From assembly GCA_019163175.1 (NCBI GenBank), contig JAFLKN010000022.1:118601-182600 (forward strand): a stretch of DNA of 64,000 bases, given 5' to 3'. The DNA is from Prolixibacteraceae bacterium (lineage in GTDB: Bacteria; Bacteroidota; Bacteroidia; Bacteroidales; Prolixibacteraceae). A program made the translations under genes and the position numbers. A model generated the notes under the pieces. That model worked only from the letters and a program-made list of their open reading frames with translations, was not told the origin of the DNA and did not search any database. This document shows positions 55,180 through 64,000 of this stretch, piece after piece (the stretch's first letter is position 1; each line of letters begins with the position of its first letter).

Positions 55180-57207
55180 ATGAAACGTCAATCAGTTCTT
55201 TCAACAAGCAGCATACTGGCAGTGAGTTTAATACTCTTGTTTGTGCTGGACGGGTTTTCCAAATCATTGGATATTTATATCTCACCCAAAGGCAGCGACA
55301 GAAATTCCGGTGCCCAAAGTTCGCCGATAAAAAGCCTCGAAAAGGCAAAAGACCTTGCCCGATCTGTCCGTTCAAAAGATCCGGACAAATCGGTAACAAT
55401 TTACATCGAAGACGGAGTTTATACACTGGAAAAGCCAGTTGTTTTCACGGCTGAAGACTCAGGGAACGAAAAAAATCCGGTCTACATAAAGGCTTCAGAA
55501 AAAGCAAAACCGGTTTTTACTGGTAGCCGCGAATTGAAGAAATGGCAGGTGCTGAAAAACGCCCCGACCTTGAAACTATTGCCGGCCGATGTGCGAAACA
55601 AAGTATATGTAAGCAATTTAAAAGATGCAGGAATTACCGATTTTGGTGATCCGATAGAACCGGGCAAGCGACCCGAATTGTTTTGCAACGGGCAGCTGCA
55701 AACCCTTGCACGCTGGCCAAACAGTGATTTCGCCAAAGCCGGATTGGTTAAAGGACAAACCCAGCTTCCCCCCACATTTAAAAACAGAAAAGGAACCAAA
55801 GAGGGTGTATTCGAATATACTGCAAATCGCCAAAACCGTTGGGCGAATGAGAAAGAAATATTTTTGGGTGGCTACTGGTTTTGGGATTGGGCCGATGAAT
55901 TTCAGAAAGTCAGTAAAGTTGATACCCTTTCAAAGACCTTGTATTTGGCCGAACCTTATCATCGTTATGGATACAAAGACAGTCTGAGGTATTTCGGGGT
56001 TAATCTGTTTTGCGAAATTGATGAACCTGGCGAATGGTATCTCAATCGTGCAGATGGTCAGCTCTATTGGTATCCTCCGGTCGGTGTGAATCCGGCCAAA
56101 GCCCAGGTAACACTTTCGGCTTTCAATGCTCCTTTTATGATTGAAATGAAAGATTGCGCCTACTTAACCCTTCAGGGACTTACATTTCAAGAAAGCCGCG
56201 GAAGCGCCGTTTCAATTTCTGGAGGGAAGAATTGCCTTATAAAAGATTGCCGGTTTGAACGTTTCGGGCGCGATGGAATTCATGTTGTTGAAGGCTCCGG
56301 ACATGGAATTTCGGGATGCCTCATCCGAACGTTGGGTTTCCGCGGGATTGATATGAAAGGCGGAAACCGCAAAACTCTGGAAACTGCCAACCATTTCATC
56401 GAAAATACGATTGTCGAACATTTTTCGCTGTTTAAGCGAACCTACGAACCGGCTGTTTTCCTCGATGGTTGCGGAATACGCGTTTCCAATAACCGATTCC
56501 GGTATTCCTCGTCGTCGGCTATGCGTATGGAAGGCAACGATTTCACCATCGAATTCAACGAAATTAGTCATGTCGTGAACGAGTCTGACGATCAGGGAGC
56601 GCTCGATATGTGGTACAATCCATCGTACCGGGGTGTCGTTGTGCGATACAACCATTGGTCGGACATTACTGGCGGGACACACAGCGGCGCAGCCGGGGTT
56701 CGGCTCGATGATATGATTTCAGGAGTACTCATTTTCGGGAACATTTTCGAACGGACGGGATCGGTCATATTTGGCGGAGTTCAGATTCATGGCGGAAAAG
56801 ACAATTTGGTTGAAAACAACCTGTTTTATAATTGCTTAGCCGCAGTTAGCTTTAGTCGTTGGGGCGAAAACCGTTGGCATAAAGAACTGGATACGCTGTT
56901 AATTCGGGAAAAGATTTTCAAAGAGGTAGATATTTTGTCGCCCATATACCAAAGCAAATATCCCGAATTGAAAACGCTCAGGGAAAATGCCGATGTAAAC
57001 ACGGTGAAAAACAACCTGATCGTCGATTGTAAAAATCAATTTCTGCGGAACAAAGCGGGCGTTCAGATTTTAGAAAATAATCCGGTACTGGAGTCAGGAG
57101 GAAAAACTCTTGAGGAATGTTGTGCTACGGAATTTTTAAATAAATATGGGTTAAAGCCAATTCCTTATCAGCAAATCGGACCGAAAAATAATGTTTGGGA
57201 CAATTAG
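55180..57207 (+). CDS. Right-handed beta-helix enzyme, GH141-like
   Basis: 675 residues from ATG 55180. An in-frame extension to 55132 overlaps the previous gene by 20 bp. Signal peptide about 1-28. The opening IYISPKGSDRNSGAQSSPIK with SLEKAKDLARS, then VTIYIEDGVYTLEKPVVFTAEDSG and KPVFTGSRELKKW, is typical of GH141/related parallel beta-helix enzymes. The helix coils run about 310-620 (LTLQGLTFQESRGSAVSI, NCLIKDCRFERFGRDGIHV, NRFRYSSSSAMRMEGNDFTI, DDQGALDMWYN). GH141 includes alpha-L-fucosidase and xylanase activities. The exact substrate here is unknown, and PL6/GH120-like alternatives remain possible. Confidence 0.65.
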   Translation: MKRQSVLSTSSILAVSLILLFVLDGFSKSLDIYISPKGSDRNSGAQSSPIKSLEKAKDLARSVRSKDPDKSVTIYIEDGVYTLEKPVVFTAEDSGNEKNPVYIKASEKAKPVFTGSRELKKWQVLKNAPTLKLLPADVRNKVYVSNLKDAGITDFGDPIEPGKRPELFCNGQLQTLARWPNSDFAKAGLVKGQTQLPPTFKNRKGTKEGVFEYTANRQNRWANEKEIFLGGYWFWDWADEFQKVSKVDTLSKTLYLAEPYHRYGYKDSLRYFGVNLFCEIDEPGEWYLNRADGQLYWYPPVGVNPAKAQVTLSAFNAPFMIEMKDCAYLTLQGLTFQESRGSAVSISGGKNCLIKDCRFERFGRDGIHVVEGSGHGISGCLIRTLGFRGIDMKGGNRKTLETANHFIENTIVEHFSLFKRTYEPAVFLDGCGIRVSNNRFRYSSSSAMRMEGNDFTIEFNEISHVVNESDDQGALDMWYNPSYRGVVVRYNHWSDITGGTHSGAAGVRLDDMISGVLIFGNIFERTGSVIFGGVQIHGGKDNLVENNLFYNCLAAVSFSRWGENRWHKELDTLLIREKIFKEVDILSPIYQSKYPELKTLRENADVNTVKNNLIVDCKNQFLRNKAGVQILENNPVLESGGKTLEECCATEFLNKYGLKPIPYQQIGPKNNVWDN

Positions 57208-57227
57208 AAATCAAATTTAATCATTCG

Positions 57228-59033
57228 ATGAAGCAATTACATTCAATCATACTGCTGGTTTTTTTTGCCTTTGCAACCGGAAATGCAAAAGCACAGTTTG
57301 TTACAAGCGATTCGTGGACAGCGACTGATGCACTGGGGCGAAAAATCAGCGATTATAAAACTGCCGGAGAACGGAAAAAGGACAAGTTCGTAGCTATGTT
57401 TTATTGGACCTGGCATCAGGGAGTTGACGACACCACGGTTCAGGTTGGAAATATTACCGAAATCGTGAGGAAATATCCGGAGGCAATGAAGAACTACAAT
57501 CATCCGGCATGGAACAAGCGGAAGTGTGGAAATTTTTATTGGGAGCAACCGCTTTTGGGGTATTACCGAACTACGGATGCGTGGGTACTCCGGAAACATG
57601 TCGAAATGCTGGCCGATGCCGGGATTGATGCTGTATTTTTCGATTGTACCAATGGCTCGTTGACTTGGTCAGAATCGTACGAAACTTTGCTTAAAACCTG
57701 GGACAAGGCACAAAAAGATGGTGTTAACGCGCCTAAAATTGCCTATATGCTTCCGTTCGGAGCATCCGAAAATTCATTGGTTTCGCTTCGTCAATTGTAT
57801 CGCGATGTGTATAAACCAGGCCGCTACAAAAATCTATGGTTCTTTTGGAAAGGTAAACCCTGTATCATGGCTTACCCTGATAACCTGACCGAATCGGCTG
57901 AAGACCGCGAGATTGCTGCGTTTTTTACCTTCAGGCCAGGCCAGCCCGACTATGTGAATGGCCCACGCCGCAACGACCATTGGGGTTGGTTGGAAAACTA
58001 TCCGCAACATGGTTATGTAAAAGCTGAAAAGAATAAGTTCGAACAAGTAACGGTGGGTGTTGCGCAGAATGCCGGTCCTCTAAACGATGGACATTGCAGC
58101 GCTTTCAACCTGCCCGGAACCTATGGACGCAGCTACAGTAAAAACAACGGATTCGATCCGCGTGTGGATGGCTATCTCTACGGATGGAACTTTCAGGAAC
58201 AATGGACACGCGCTTTTGAACTTGATCCGGAGCTGGTTTTTGTAACCGGCTGGAACGAGTTTATTGCAGGGCAATGGCTGCCAAAAGATGGCTGGTCGGG
58301 CTATCCTTTTTCGTTTGTTGACGAATTTGATTGGGAACATAGCCGCGACATTGAACCCAACAAAGGTTGGGGAGACAAAGGCGATGTGTACTATTTACAA
58401 CTGATTGATAATGTACGCAAATTCAAAGGAATGTCTGCACCGGAAAAAGCTTCGCCGACCAAAACAATCCGGTTAGGTAAAGCCGATGACTGGGCCGATG
58501 TTTTACCTGATTACAAACACTACGGCGGGAACACTTTTCCTCGCGACCATCGCGGACGTAACAATCAGTATTACACCAATAAAATGGGGCGTAACGATAT
58601 TGTTCGTGCTAAAGTGGCCCGCGATAATCAGAAAATCTATTTCTATGTTGAAACCGCCCAAAAGCTGACACCTTAAAGTGACAGAAACTGGATGTTGCTG
58701 TTGATTGATGTTGACAGAGACAAATCGACAGGCTGGAACGGCTACGATTTTATTGTGAACCGCATTAACCCGAAAGGAAATAAAGCCATCATCGAGAAAA
58801 ATGTTGGAGGTCGGTGGGAATGGGAACCCGTGGCGCAAACAAAATTCGCAGTCAACAGCAATAAACTGGAATTGGAAATAAATCGCGATATCCTGAATTT
58901 GAAAGCTGCAGAGATTGATCTGGAGTTCAAATGGAACGACAATATGCAGGAGAATGGAAATATTATGGATTTCTATGTCAACGGCGATACCGCTCCGGGA
59001 GGACGATTTAATTTCGTTTATACCACAAAATAG
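57228..59033 (+). pseudogene. GH71/99-like glycosidase with CBM9-like tail, split by in-frame TAA
   Basis: ATG 57228 opens a frame with a signal peptide (about 1-21). A TIM-barrel domain of the GH71/GH99-like type follows (FVAMFYWTWHQGVDD, LLGYYRTTDAWVLRKHVEMLADAG, AVFFDCTNGSLTW, FVTGWNEFIAGQW). It is cut by TAA at 58674-58676, after 482 codons. The frame continues without a shift to 59033 (SDRNWMLLLIDVDRDKSTGW onward), completing a CBM9/DOMON-like module that starts near residue 410 (TIRLGKADDWADV). A single base change from a Tyr codon (TAT/TAC) would explain the stop. The catalytic barrel is intact, so a shortened protein lacking part of the CBM could still work. It is either a recent nonsense mutation, readthrough, or a sequencing error. 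It lies 20 bp after the beta-helix gene and 19 bp before GH92. Confidence 0.8.
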
Positions 59034-59052
59034 AACTATCTAAAACCCAATA

Positions 59053-61320
59053 ATGATGCTCAAAAAAGTAATTATTTTATCATCTATCCAACTGGTTTTT
59101 CTGGCGGGTTGCCAAACTTCGGAGGAACTTTCGGAAAAGGATTTTACCCAATATGTAAATCCGATTATCGGAACAGCACCAACAACTACGGAATCGGGAC
59201 TAAAGCACGGTGGCGGAACCGAAAACAATGCCATGGTTCAACCTTCGGTAACCATGCCTTTCGGGATGACAAACTGGTCGCCGCAAACCACCAATACCGA
59301 AAAAAAATGTGTCTCATCGTATTACTACAAAGACACGCTGATCACCGGATTTCGAGGCTCGCACTGGCTAAGCGGTTCGTGTACTCAGGAATATGGATCA
59401 ACTGCTGTGATGCCCATTTTCGGCCAATTGGTTTGCAATCCGGCCAAGCGAGGTTCAACTTATGACCATGCTACTGAAATTTCGAAACCAAATTATTACA
59501 AGGTGGAACTCGGAACCTACCAGATTACTTCAGAAATGACGGCCACTACCCGTTGTGGTTTGTTGCGCTTTACCTTTCAAAAAGAAGGTGATGGCCACAT
59601 TGTTGTTAATCCCAACAGCGACGAGGGGCAGGGTTTTGTTCAGGTAATTCCTGAAAAGAATGAAATTGTAGGGTTCAACCCGATTCACCGGATTTACCAG
59701 GGATGGGGAAAACCAGCGGGATTCTCCGGATATTTTGTAATGCGCGTAGAGAAAACTGCCGATTCGTATGGCGTGTATTCCGAAGACCAGATAAGCAGCG
59801 GAATAAGTAAATTGGAGAATCAACCCAACCTCGGAGCTTACTTTTCATTCAAGGTAAAAAAGGGCGAACAGATAAAGGTGAAAATCGGGACTTCGTTTGT
59901 GAGCATCGATCAGGCACGTAAAAATCTGGACACTGAAATTCCTGATTTTGATTTTGAAACTGTTCAGCAAAATCTGAAAAATACATGGAATGAAATATTA
60001 TCGAAAATTGAAGTAGAAACACAAAATAACGATGAACTGGTGAAATTCTATACCGCCATGTTCCATTCGTTCCAGCAGCCGCGTACGTATAACGATATCG
60101 ATGGTCAACATCCGCGATTCGACGGTAATGACCAGACCGATACCATTTGTAATGGGAATTATTACGGTGACGTTTCGGCCTGGGATACTTACCGGGCGCT
60201 GCATCCGCTGTATAACCTCATTGCTCCCGAATACAATGCTGATATGGTGAAATCGATACTTGCCATGGGCAAAGTACGCGGTTGGATTCCCATTTTCCCT
60301 CAGTGGAACAGCTACACAGCGGCGATGATTGGAGATCATGCTGTTTCTATTGTTGCTGAAGCATACATAAAAGGTACAATTGACCTGACCGAGGCGGAAT
60401 ACCAGCTGATGAAACACAATGCCACCGAAACTCCCGCAACCTTTGAAGAATATGTTGATGGGAAAAGTCGCCGGGCTTTGCCTTCGTACCTGAAATACGG
60501 ATACATTCCGCTTGAAGACTCGGTTCAGGAAGCCTTTCACAAAAAAGAACAGGTTTCGCGCACACTCGAATATGCTTACGACGATTTTTGTCTGGCTCAG
60601 GTGGCAAAAAAAATGGGAAAAACTGACGATTACAACTACTTTATGAAACGTGGGCAGAATTACAGAAATGTGTTTGACCCGGCGGTAAACAACATGAATG
60701 GACGTTTTGCCAATGGCACATTCACCAAAGAATTTGATAAAAATAAGAAGATGTTCTACATCACCGAAGGAACGCCCTGGCAATACAACTGGTACGTTCC
60801 TCAGGATGTAGAAGGTCTGATTGGCCTGATGGGTGGTAAGGAAAAATTTAACCAGACACTCGATGCTTTTTTTGCTGACGGACAATACTGGCACGGCAAC
60901 GAACCCGGTCACCAGATTCCGTTTATGTACACGTATTCAGGCGAACCCTGGAAATCCACAAAAGAAGTTCGAAATATCCTGAAAACTGAATACGGCACCG
61001 GCCCCGGCGGATTAAGCGGTAACGACGATTCGGGACAAATGTCGGCCTGGTACATTTTTGGCGCTATTGGTTTTTATCCCGTTTGTCCATCTCTGCCCGA
61101 GTATGCGGTTACCGGACCGGTCTTCGAAAAAGTGACAATCAAATTGGGTAATGGCAAAACGTTGGTACTCTCAGCACCCGGAAATTCAGAAAAGAACTGC
61201 TACGTTAAGTCTATTCGGTTCAACAACAAAGCGATTGCTAATTATAGATTCTCACACGCCGATTTATTGAACGGGGGAACAGTTGAGTTTGAAATGACTG
61301 ACCAAATACCAGTTAACTAA
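59053..61320 (+). CDS. GH92 alpha-mannosidase lipoprotein
   Basis: 755 residues with a lipoprotein signal (lipid Cys20, LVFLAGCQT). GH92 layout: an N-terminal beta-sandwich (about 30-285, YVNPIIGTAP, GFRGSHWLSG) and an (alpha/alpha)6 toroid (about 310-755). Diagnostic motifs are YWHGNEPGHQIPFMY with the proton donor Glu617, and GNDDSGQMSAWYIFGAIGFYP with Asp658/Asp659 at the base position. Family members are calcium-dependent inverting alpha-mannosidases, mostly alpha-1,2- but also alpha-1,3/1,4/1,6-. This is the clearest evidence that PUL 2 handles alpha-mannose. It is co-directional with genes 19 bp before and 16 bp after. Confidence 0.95.
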   Translation: MMLKKVIILSSIQLVFLAGCQTSEELSEKDFTQYVNPIIGTAPTTTESGLKHGGGTENNAMVQPSVTMPFGMTNWSPQTTNTEKKCVSSYYYKDTLITGFRGSHWLSGSCTQEYGSTAVMPIFGQLVCNPAKRGSTYDHATEISKPNYYKVELGTYQITSEMTATTRCGLLRFTFQKEGDGHIVVNPNSDEGQGFVQVIPEKNEIVGFNPIHRIYQGWGKPAGFSGYFVMRVEKTADSYGVYSEDQISSGISKLENQPNLGAYFSFKVKKGEQIKVKIGTSFVSIDQARKNLDTEIPDFDFETVQQNLKNTWNEILSKIEVETQNNDELVKFYTAMFHSFQQPRTYNDIDGQHPRFDGNDQTDTICNGNYYGDVSAWDTYRALHPLYNLIAPEYNADMVKSILAMGKVRGWIPIFPQWNSYTAAMIGDHAVSIVAEAYIKGTIDLTEAEYQLMKHNATETPATFEEYVDGKSRRALPSYLKYGYIPLEDSVQEAFHKKEQVSRTLEYAYDDFCLAQVAKKMGKTDDYNYFMKRGQNYRNVFDPAVNNMNGRFANGTFTKEFDKNKKMFYITEGTPWQYNWYVPQDVEGLIGLMGGKEKFNQTLDAFFADGQYWHGNEPGHQIPFMYTYSGEPWKSTKEVRNILKTEYGTGPGGLSGNDDSGQMSAWYIFGAIGFYPVCPSLPEYAVTGPVFEKVTIKLGNGKTLVLSAPGNSEKNCYVKSIRFNNKAIANYRFSHADLLNGGTVEFEMTDQIPVN

Positions 61321-61336
61321 AGAAAAGCATTCGGAT

Positions 61337-62008
61337 ATGAAGAACCAGCATCTAAACGATAATTGGATGTATTCACTGTTACTGATTCCATTTGCAAGTG
61401 CACTACTTGCACTGAATCATTTCGGATTTCCTTTTAAAGCGGGGGTTGCCGCATCAGGAATTCTGATTCTTTGGTGGGTCCATTCCGGTAAATTAAGCCA
61501 GTCAAAAGATGTCTGGGCAATCTTTGGCGCATTTGTGTTTTCCATTGCCGGCGATTGGTTTTTGTCGAACAGGCACGGCGAAACATCGCGGTTTATCATG
61601 GGAATTGCTTTGTTTTTTCTGGCTCATGTTGGTTACCTTACTTTCACCCTGATGAACGGTCGGCTGAATCGTTTGCTCACATTAATTATTCTGGCGGCAT
61701 ACCTTGGTTTTTATTTTTTTATGCTCAGCCCGGGAATCGAAGATAAAACGCTGAAAGTGGCAGCGCTATTCTATTTGCTGATCTCCTGCTTTTCACTGGG
61801 AGCAGTACTTGGTATGAAAGGAAATTCAACATTCAGGTGGTTGTATATTTTCGGAATTGTACTGGTTTTGTTCTCTGATACCATCATCGCACTTCGCGAA
61901 TTCGCTAAATACGAGGACCTTGATTTTCTCATTCTGCCAACTTATTACCTGGCACAAATGAGTGTTACGGCCTCATTAATAGTTCGGAAATTATCCTACA
62001 AACAATAA
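61337..62008 (+). CDS. Lysoplasmalogenase-like (YhhN/TMEM86) membrane protein
   Basis: 223 residues with about seven to eight hydrophobic spans. YhhN-family motifs are present: FVFSIAGDWFLS, VLVLFSDTIIALREF and LPTYYLAQMSVTASLI, with Asp residues in membrane spans 3 and 7 that are conserved in the family. Known members hydrolyse the vinyl-ether bond of lysoplasmalogens in the inner membrane. A glycan role is not known; the gene sits in the enzyme operon with 16- and 17-bp gaps. It may recycle membrane lipids or may act on a lipid-linked glycan. That is speculation. Confidence 0.8.
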   Translation: MKNQHLNDNWMYSLLLIPFASALLALNHFGFPFKAGVAASGILILWWVHSGKLSQSKDVWAIFGAFVFSIAGDWFLSNRHGETSRFIMGIALFFLAHVGYLTFTLMNGRLNRLLTLIILAAYLGFYFFMLSPGIEDKTLKVAALFYLLISCFSLGAVLGMKGNSTFRWLYIFGIVLVLFSDTIIALREFAKYEDLDFLILPTYYLAQMSVTASLIVRKLSYKQ

Positions 62009-62025
62009 GTATAGATTATAAAAAG

Positions 62026-63060
62026 ATGAAGAAAACACTCCTAGCAGTATGCCTTTTTTATTTGGCAATCAATTCGGTCGTTCTCGGGCAAAAGCCAGAA
62101 CTGAAATTCAATTCGAACAAGCAATTTAGAATCATGCAGTTTACCGATGTGCATTTTAGAGGCGATTCCTATCGCTCTGACAGTGCACTGGTGATGATAA
62201 AGAATATGATTGTAGCTGAAAAACCAAACTTGGTAGTATTTACAGGCGATGTGGTAACATCAGAAAATACCCGAAAAGCCTGGGAATCGTTTTCAAATGC
62301 TATCGTCAGTTTAAAAGTTCCGTGGGCTGTTGTGCTCGGAAACCACGACATTGAAGCAGAACTTACCGGGAAACAAATTATGGAACTGCTTGCCAAAAAA
62401 CCATATAGTTTGACTGTAAATGGTCCAAAAAATATTGCCGGAAACGGAAACTATGTGCTTAAAATTCAATCTTCCGAATCTTCAAAAACATCGGCTTTAC
62501 TTTACTTTCTGGATTCTCACTCCGGATTTAAGCCGAAAACCGACCAGGGAGATTACGAATGGATTGACTACAGCCAGATCAATTGGTACAGAAAGCAAAG
62601 TGCCAGGTTTACAAAGAAAAACGGAGGTAAACCTTTCCCTGCACTGGCTTTTTTTCATATTCCTTTGCCCGAATACAAGGAAGTTGTAGGCAAACCAACT
62701 ACCGTTGGGAGCCAGATTGAACGTGTTTGTTCTCCCGATGTGAATTCAGGAATGTACACGGCCCTACTCGAATGCCAGGAGGTTATGGCAACATTCGTTG
62801 GACACGACCACAACAACAATTACATTGGTTTTTTGCGTGGTATTTGTTTGGCCTACGGACAATCATCAGGCCGCCAAAGCTACGGAAGTATTGGCAAAGG
62901 AGCCCGAATCATTGAACTTTACGAAGGCGAACGGAAATTCGACACATGGACGTTGAAAGCATACGAATGCGATCGTGATAAAGACATCTGGACTTCGGCA
63001 GTCGACCGCACGCCGCAAAACTTTGTCACGTATCCCAACTCGTATCAGGAGAAGAAATGA
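62026..63060 (+). CDS. Secreted calcineurin-like metallophosphoesterase
   Basis: 344 residues with a signal peptide (about 1-21). The five metallophosphoesterase motifs are visible: FTDVHFRGD (Asp, His), VVFTGDVV (Gly-Asp), VVLGNHD (GNHD), FFHIPLPEY (His) and FVGHDHNNNY (GHDH). It is expected to carry two metal ions and cleave phosphomonoesters or diesters in the periplasm. In a mannan-type locus it may remove phosphate from phosphomannan, or release phosphate from another glycan. It follows the lysoplasmalogenase-like gene by 17 bp. Confidence 0.88.
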   Translation: MKKTLLAVCLFYLAINSVVLGQKPELKFNSNKQFRIMQFTDVHFRGDSYRSDSALVMIKNMIVAEKPNLVVFTGDVVTSENTRKAWESFSNAIVSLKVPWAVVLGNHDIEAELTGKQIMELLAKKPYSLTVNGPKNIAGNGNYVLKIQSSESSKTSALLYFLDSHSGFKPKTDQGDYEWIDYSQINWYRKQSARFTKKNGGKPFPALAFFHIPLPEYKEVVGKPTTVGSQIERVCSPDVNSGMYTALLECQEVMATFVGHDHNNNYIGFLRGICLAYGQSSGRQSYGSIGKGARIIELYEGERKFDTWTLKAYECDRDKDIWTSAVDRTPQNFVTYPNSYQEKK

Positions 63061-63102
63061 GAGCTTCATGAACCTTTAAATAACCACTAAGCTAAATTTA
63101 TC

Positions 63103-64000
63103 ATGTTAATCCAATTTCGTTTATCCGTTGCTGTTATTCTTCTACTCGGGTTGATTACCAGCTGTAAAGATTCAGCTGTTTTGCCCCAAAGCTGGCGTTC
63201 TGCCTGGGAAAGTCCTTCCGTCAGTTATCGCCCTTTACAAATCGTTCATGGTGCCGATATCCGGAATAAAGCTTCCTATTACAAGGATACATGCGGTTTG
63301 GGTGGCGTGGTTTGTAATGTTCCTTTTGGCGAAAACTACCTGAAATCTGAATCAGAATGGAAGACTTTTGTCGATGGGGTGGAGGACATGCGCAAGAATG
63401 GTCTTCGGGTTTGGATTTATGATGAAGACGGGTATCCCAGCTTAGGGGCTGGCGGTCACGTATTGGAGGATGATCCTTCGCTGGAAGCGCTCGAAATGGT
63501 TTACGACAAGGACAGCAAGACTCCTTTTGTGGTTCGTCCCTGCTACGAATACGCGCATGCAAGCAACAATTTTTATATGGCCCGCCGTTATCCAAATCCG
63601 CTAAATCCTATGGCCACACAGAAGTTTATCGAACTAACTCATCAGGCTTATTACGATCATCTTGGCCCTGAATTGTACAGGCAGGTGGAGGCCTTTTTTA
63701 CCGACGAGCCCTCGATGATGGCTGTTAACCTTGGCGAATTGCGCGAAGATGTCCGTAAAAATGTGAAAGTTATAGACCCCATAGACACTAAAAAGAAAAA
63801 TCTCCCAATGGTTTCGTGGGTTAACGATTTGCCTGAAAAATACAAAACCAGATATGGAGAAGAGCTAATGCCAGTTGTTGCTTCTCTTTTTTCAGGAGCT
63901 GACGAAAAGGATAAAGTTGTCAGGCAAAAATTCTGGACGTTATTAGCCGAACTGAATCGGGATTACTATTACGAAGCCATACAAAGTTGGTGTAAATCAA
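63103..64000 (+). CDS. GH106-like lipoprotein glycoside hydrolase, partial at right edge
   Basis: Frame from ATG 63103 that is still open at the window end (299 codons visible). Lipoprotein signal with Cys21 (LLGLITSCKDS). The barrel start has LRVWIYDEDGYPSLGAGGHVLE (Trp104, Asp107-Glu108), the signature shape of the GH106/GH-A rhamnosidase-like group, and AFFTDEPSMM with Glu202 on a later strand. The catalytic assignment and full length need the missing part. It is transcribed with the preceding genes (42-bp gap). Activity on rhamnose or another side-chain sugar is an inference from motif resemblance. Confidence 0.6.
   Translation, partial: MLIQFRLSVAVILLLGLITSCKDSAVLPQSWRSAWESPSVSYRPLQIVHGADIRNKASYYKDTCGLGGVVCNVPFGENYLKSESEWKTFVDGVEDMRKNGLRVWIYDEDGYPSLGAGGHVLEDDPSLEALEMVYDKDSKTPFVVRPCYEYAHASNNFYMARRYPNPLNPMATQKFIELTHQAYYDHLGPELYRQVEAFFTDEPSMMAVNLGELREDVRKNVKVIDPIDTKKKNLPMVSWVNDLPEKYKTRYGEELMPVVASLFSGADEKDKVVRQKFWTLLAELNRDYYYEAIQSWCKS

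Noticed and set aside
58692-59033. Independent small gene after the in-frame stop
   Set aside because: It is in phase with the upstream frame, starts in the middle of a CBM9-like strand, and has no signal peptide or ribosome site.
59998-60912. 304-codon open frame on the minus strand
   Set aside because: It is the shadow of the GH92 gene, whose catalytic motifs are in the plus frame.

Overview
The window comes from a Bacteroidota genome. The evidence is three SusC/SusD pairs, a hybrid two-component regulator, an ECF sigma/FecR pair, type IX secretion (T9SS) C-terminal domains, lipoproteins ending in S/G-C, TAnnTTTG-type promoter boxes and few Shine-Dalgarno sequences. The SusC wording (IGIEEVVAIGYGTMKKSD) and the density of glycan genes resemble Marinilabiliales/Prolixibacteraceae; this placement is an inference from memory. 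No rRNA, tRNA, CRISPR array or intact insertion sequence was seen.

Layout. (1) 1-2780, minus strand: two surface/secreted proteins. One is cut by the left edge and carries near-identical 93-residue PKD/Ig-like repeats (279-bp units). The other ends in a T9SS sorting domain. Both share a GDEI-VFDG-C module. (2) 3063-36363: a polysaccharide utilisation locus (PUL 1). A hybrid two-component regulator (HTCS, minus strand) faces a plus-strand run of susC, susD, a surface glycan-binding lipoprotein, a carbohydrate-binding protein, a GH2 beta-mannosidase-like enzyme, a GlcG/HbpS-like protein, a GH5 enzyme, an aldo/keto reductase, a T9SS-exported GH26 mannanase, a GH30-like enzyme, a DUF5060-GH5-type enzyme and an unclassified 700-residue protein. 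A second susC/susD pair follows with a Gfo/Idh/MocA oxidoreductase and a sugar isomerase/epimerase-like protein. The GH26 + GH5 + GH2 set points to a beta-mannan or glucomannan. Both susC genes have the same promoter architecture (two TGTAACAY boxes exactly 63 bp apart, then TAGATTTG), so they are probably one HTCS regulon. (3) 36528-64000 and beyond: PUL 2. It has an ECF sigma factor (minus), a divergent FecR anti-sigma, an STN-domain SusC and a SusD. After a strong terminator comes a run of more than 20 kb of tightly spaced plus-strand genes: GH63-like, BNR/sialidase-fold, an unclassified toroid-like protein, esterase, GH43-like, an unclassified GH-A-like protein, a GH141-like beta-helix, a GH71/99-like enzyme broken by an in-frame TAA, GH92 alpha-mannosidase, a lysoplasmalogenase-like membrane protein, a metallophosphoesterase and a truncated GH106-like lipoprotein.

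How it works together (inference). In PUL 1, surface mannanase and glycan-binding proteins feed oligosaccharides to SusCD. Periplasmic GH2/GH5/GH30-like enzymes trim them, with several redox/isomerase proteins in attendance, and the HTCS senses a product. In PUL 2, glycan docking at the STN-SusC probably signals through FecR to the sigma factor. The enzymes GH92, GH63-like, GH71/99-like, GH141-like and the sialidase fold suggest an alpha-mannose-rich, highly branched or esterified glycan. The most interesting items are the duplicated promoter module, the three large unclassified proteins (26852, 47748, 52959), the redox genes inside the mannan locus, and the nonsense codon inside the GH71/99-like gene.
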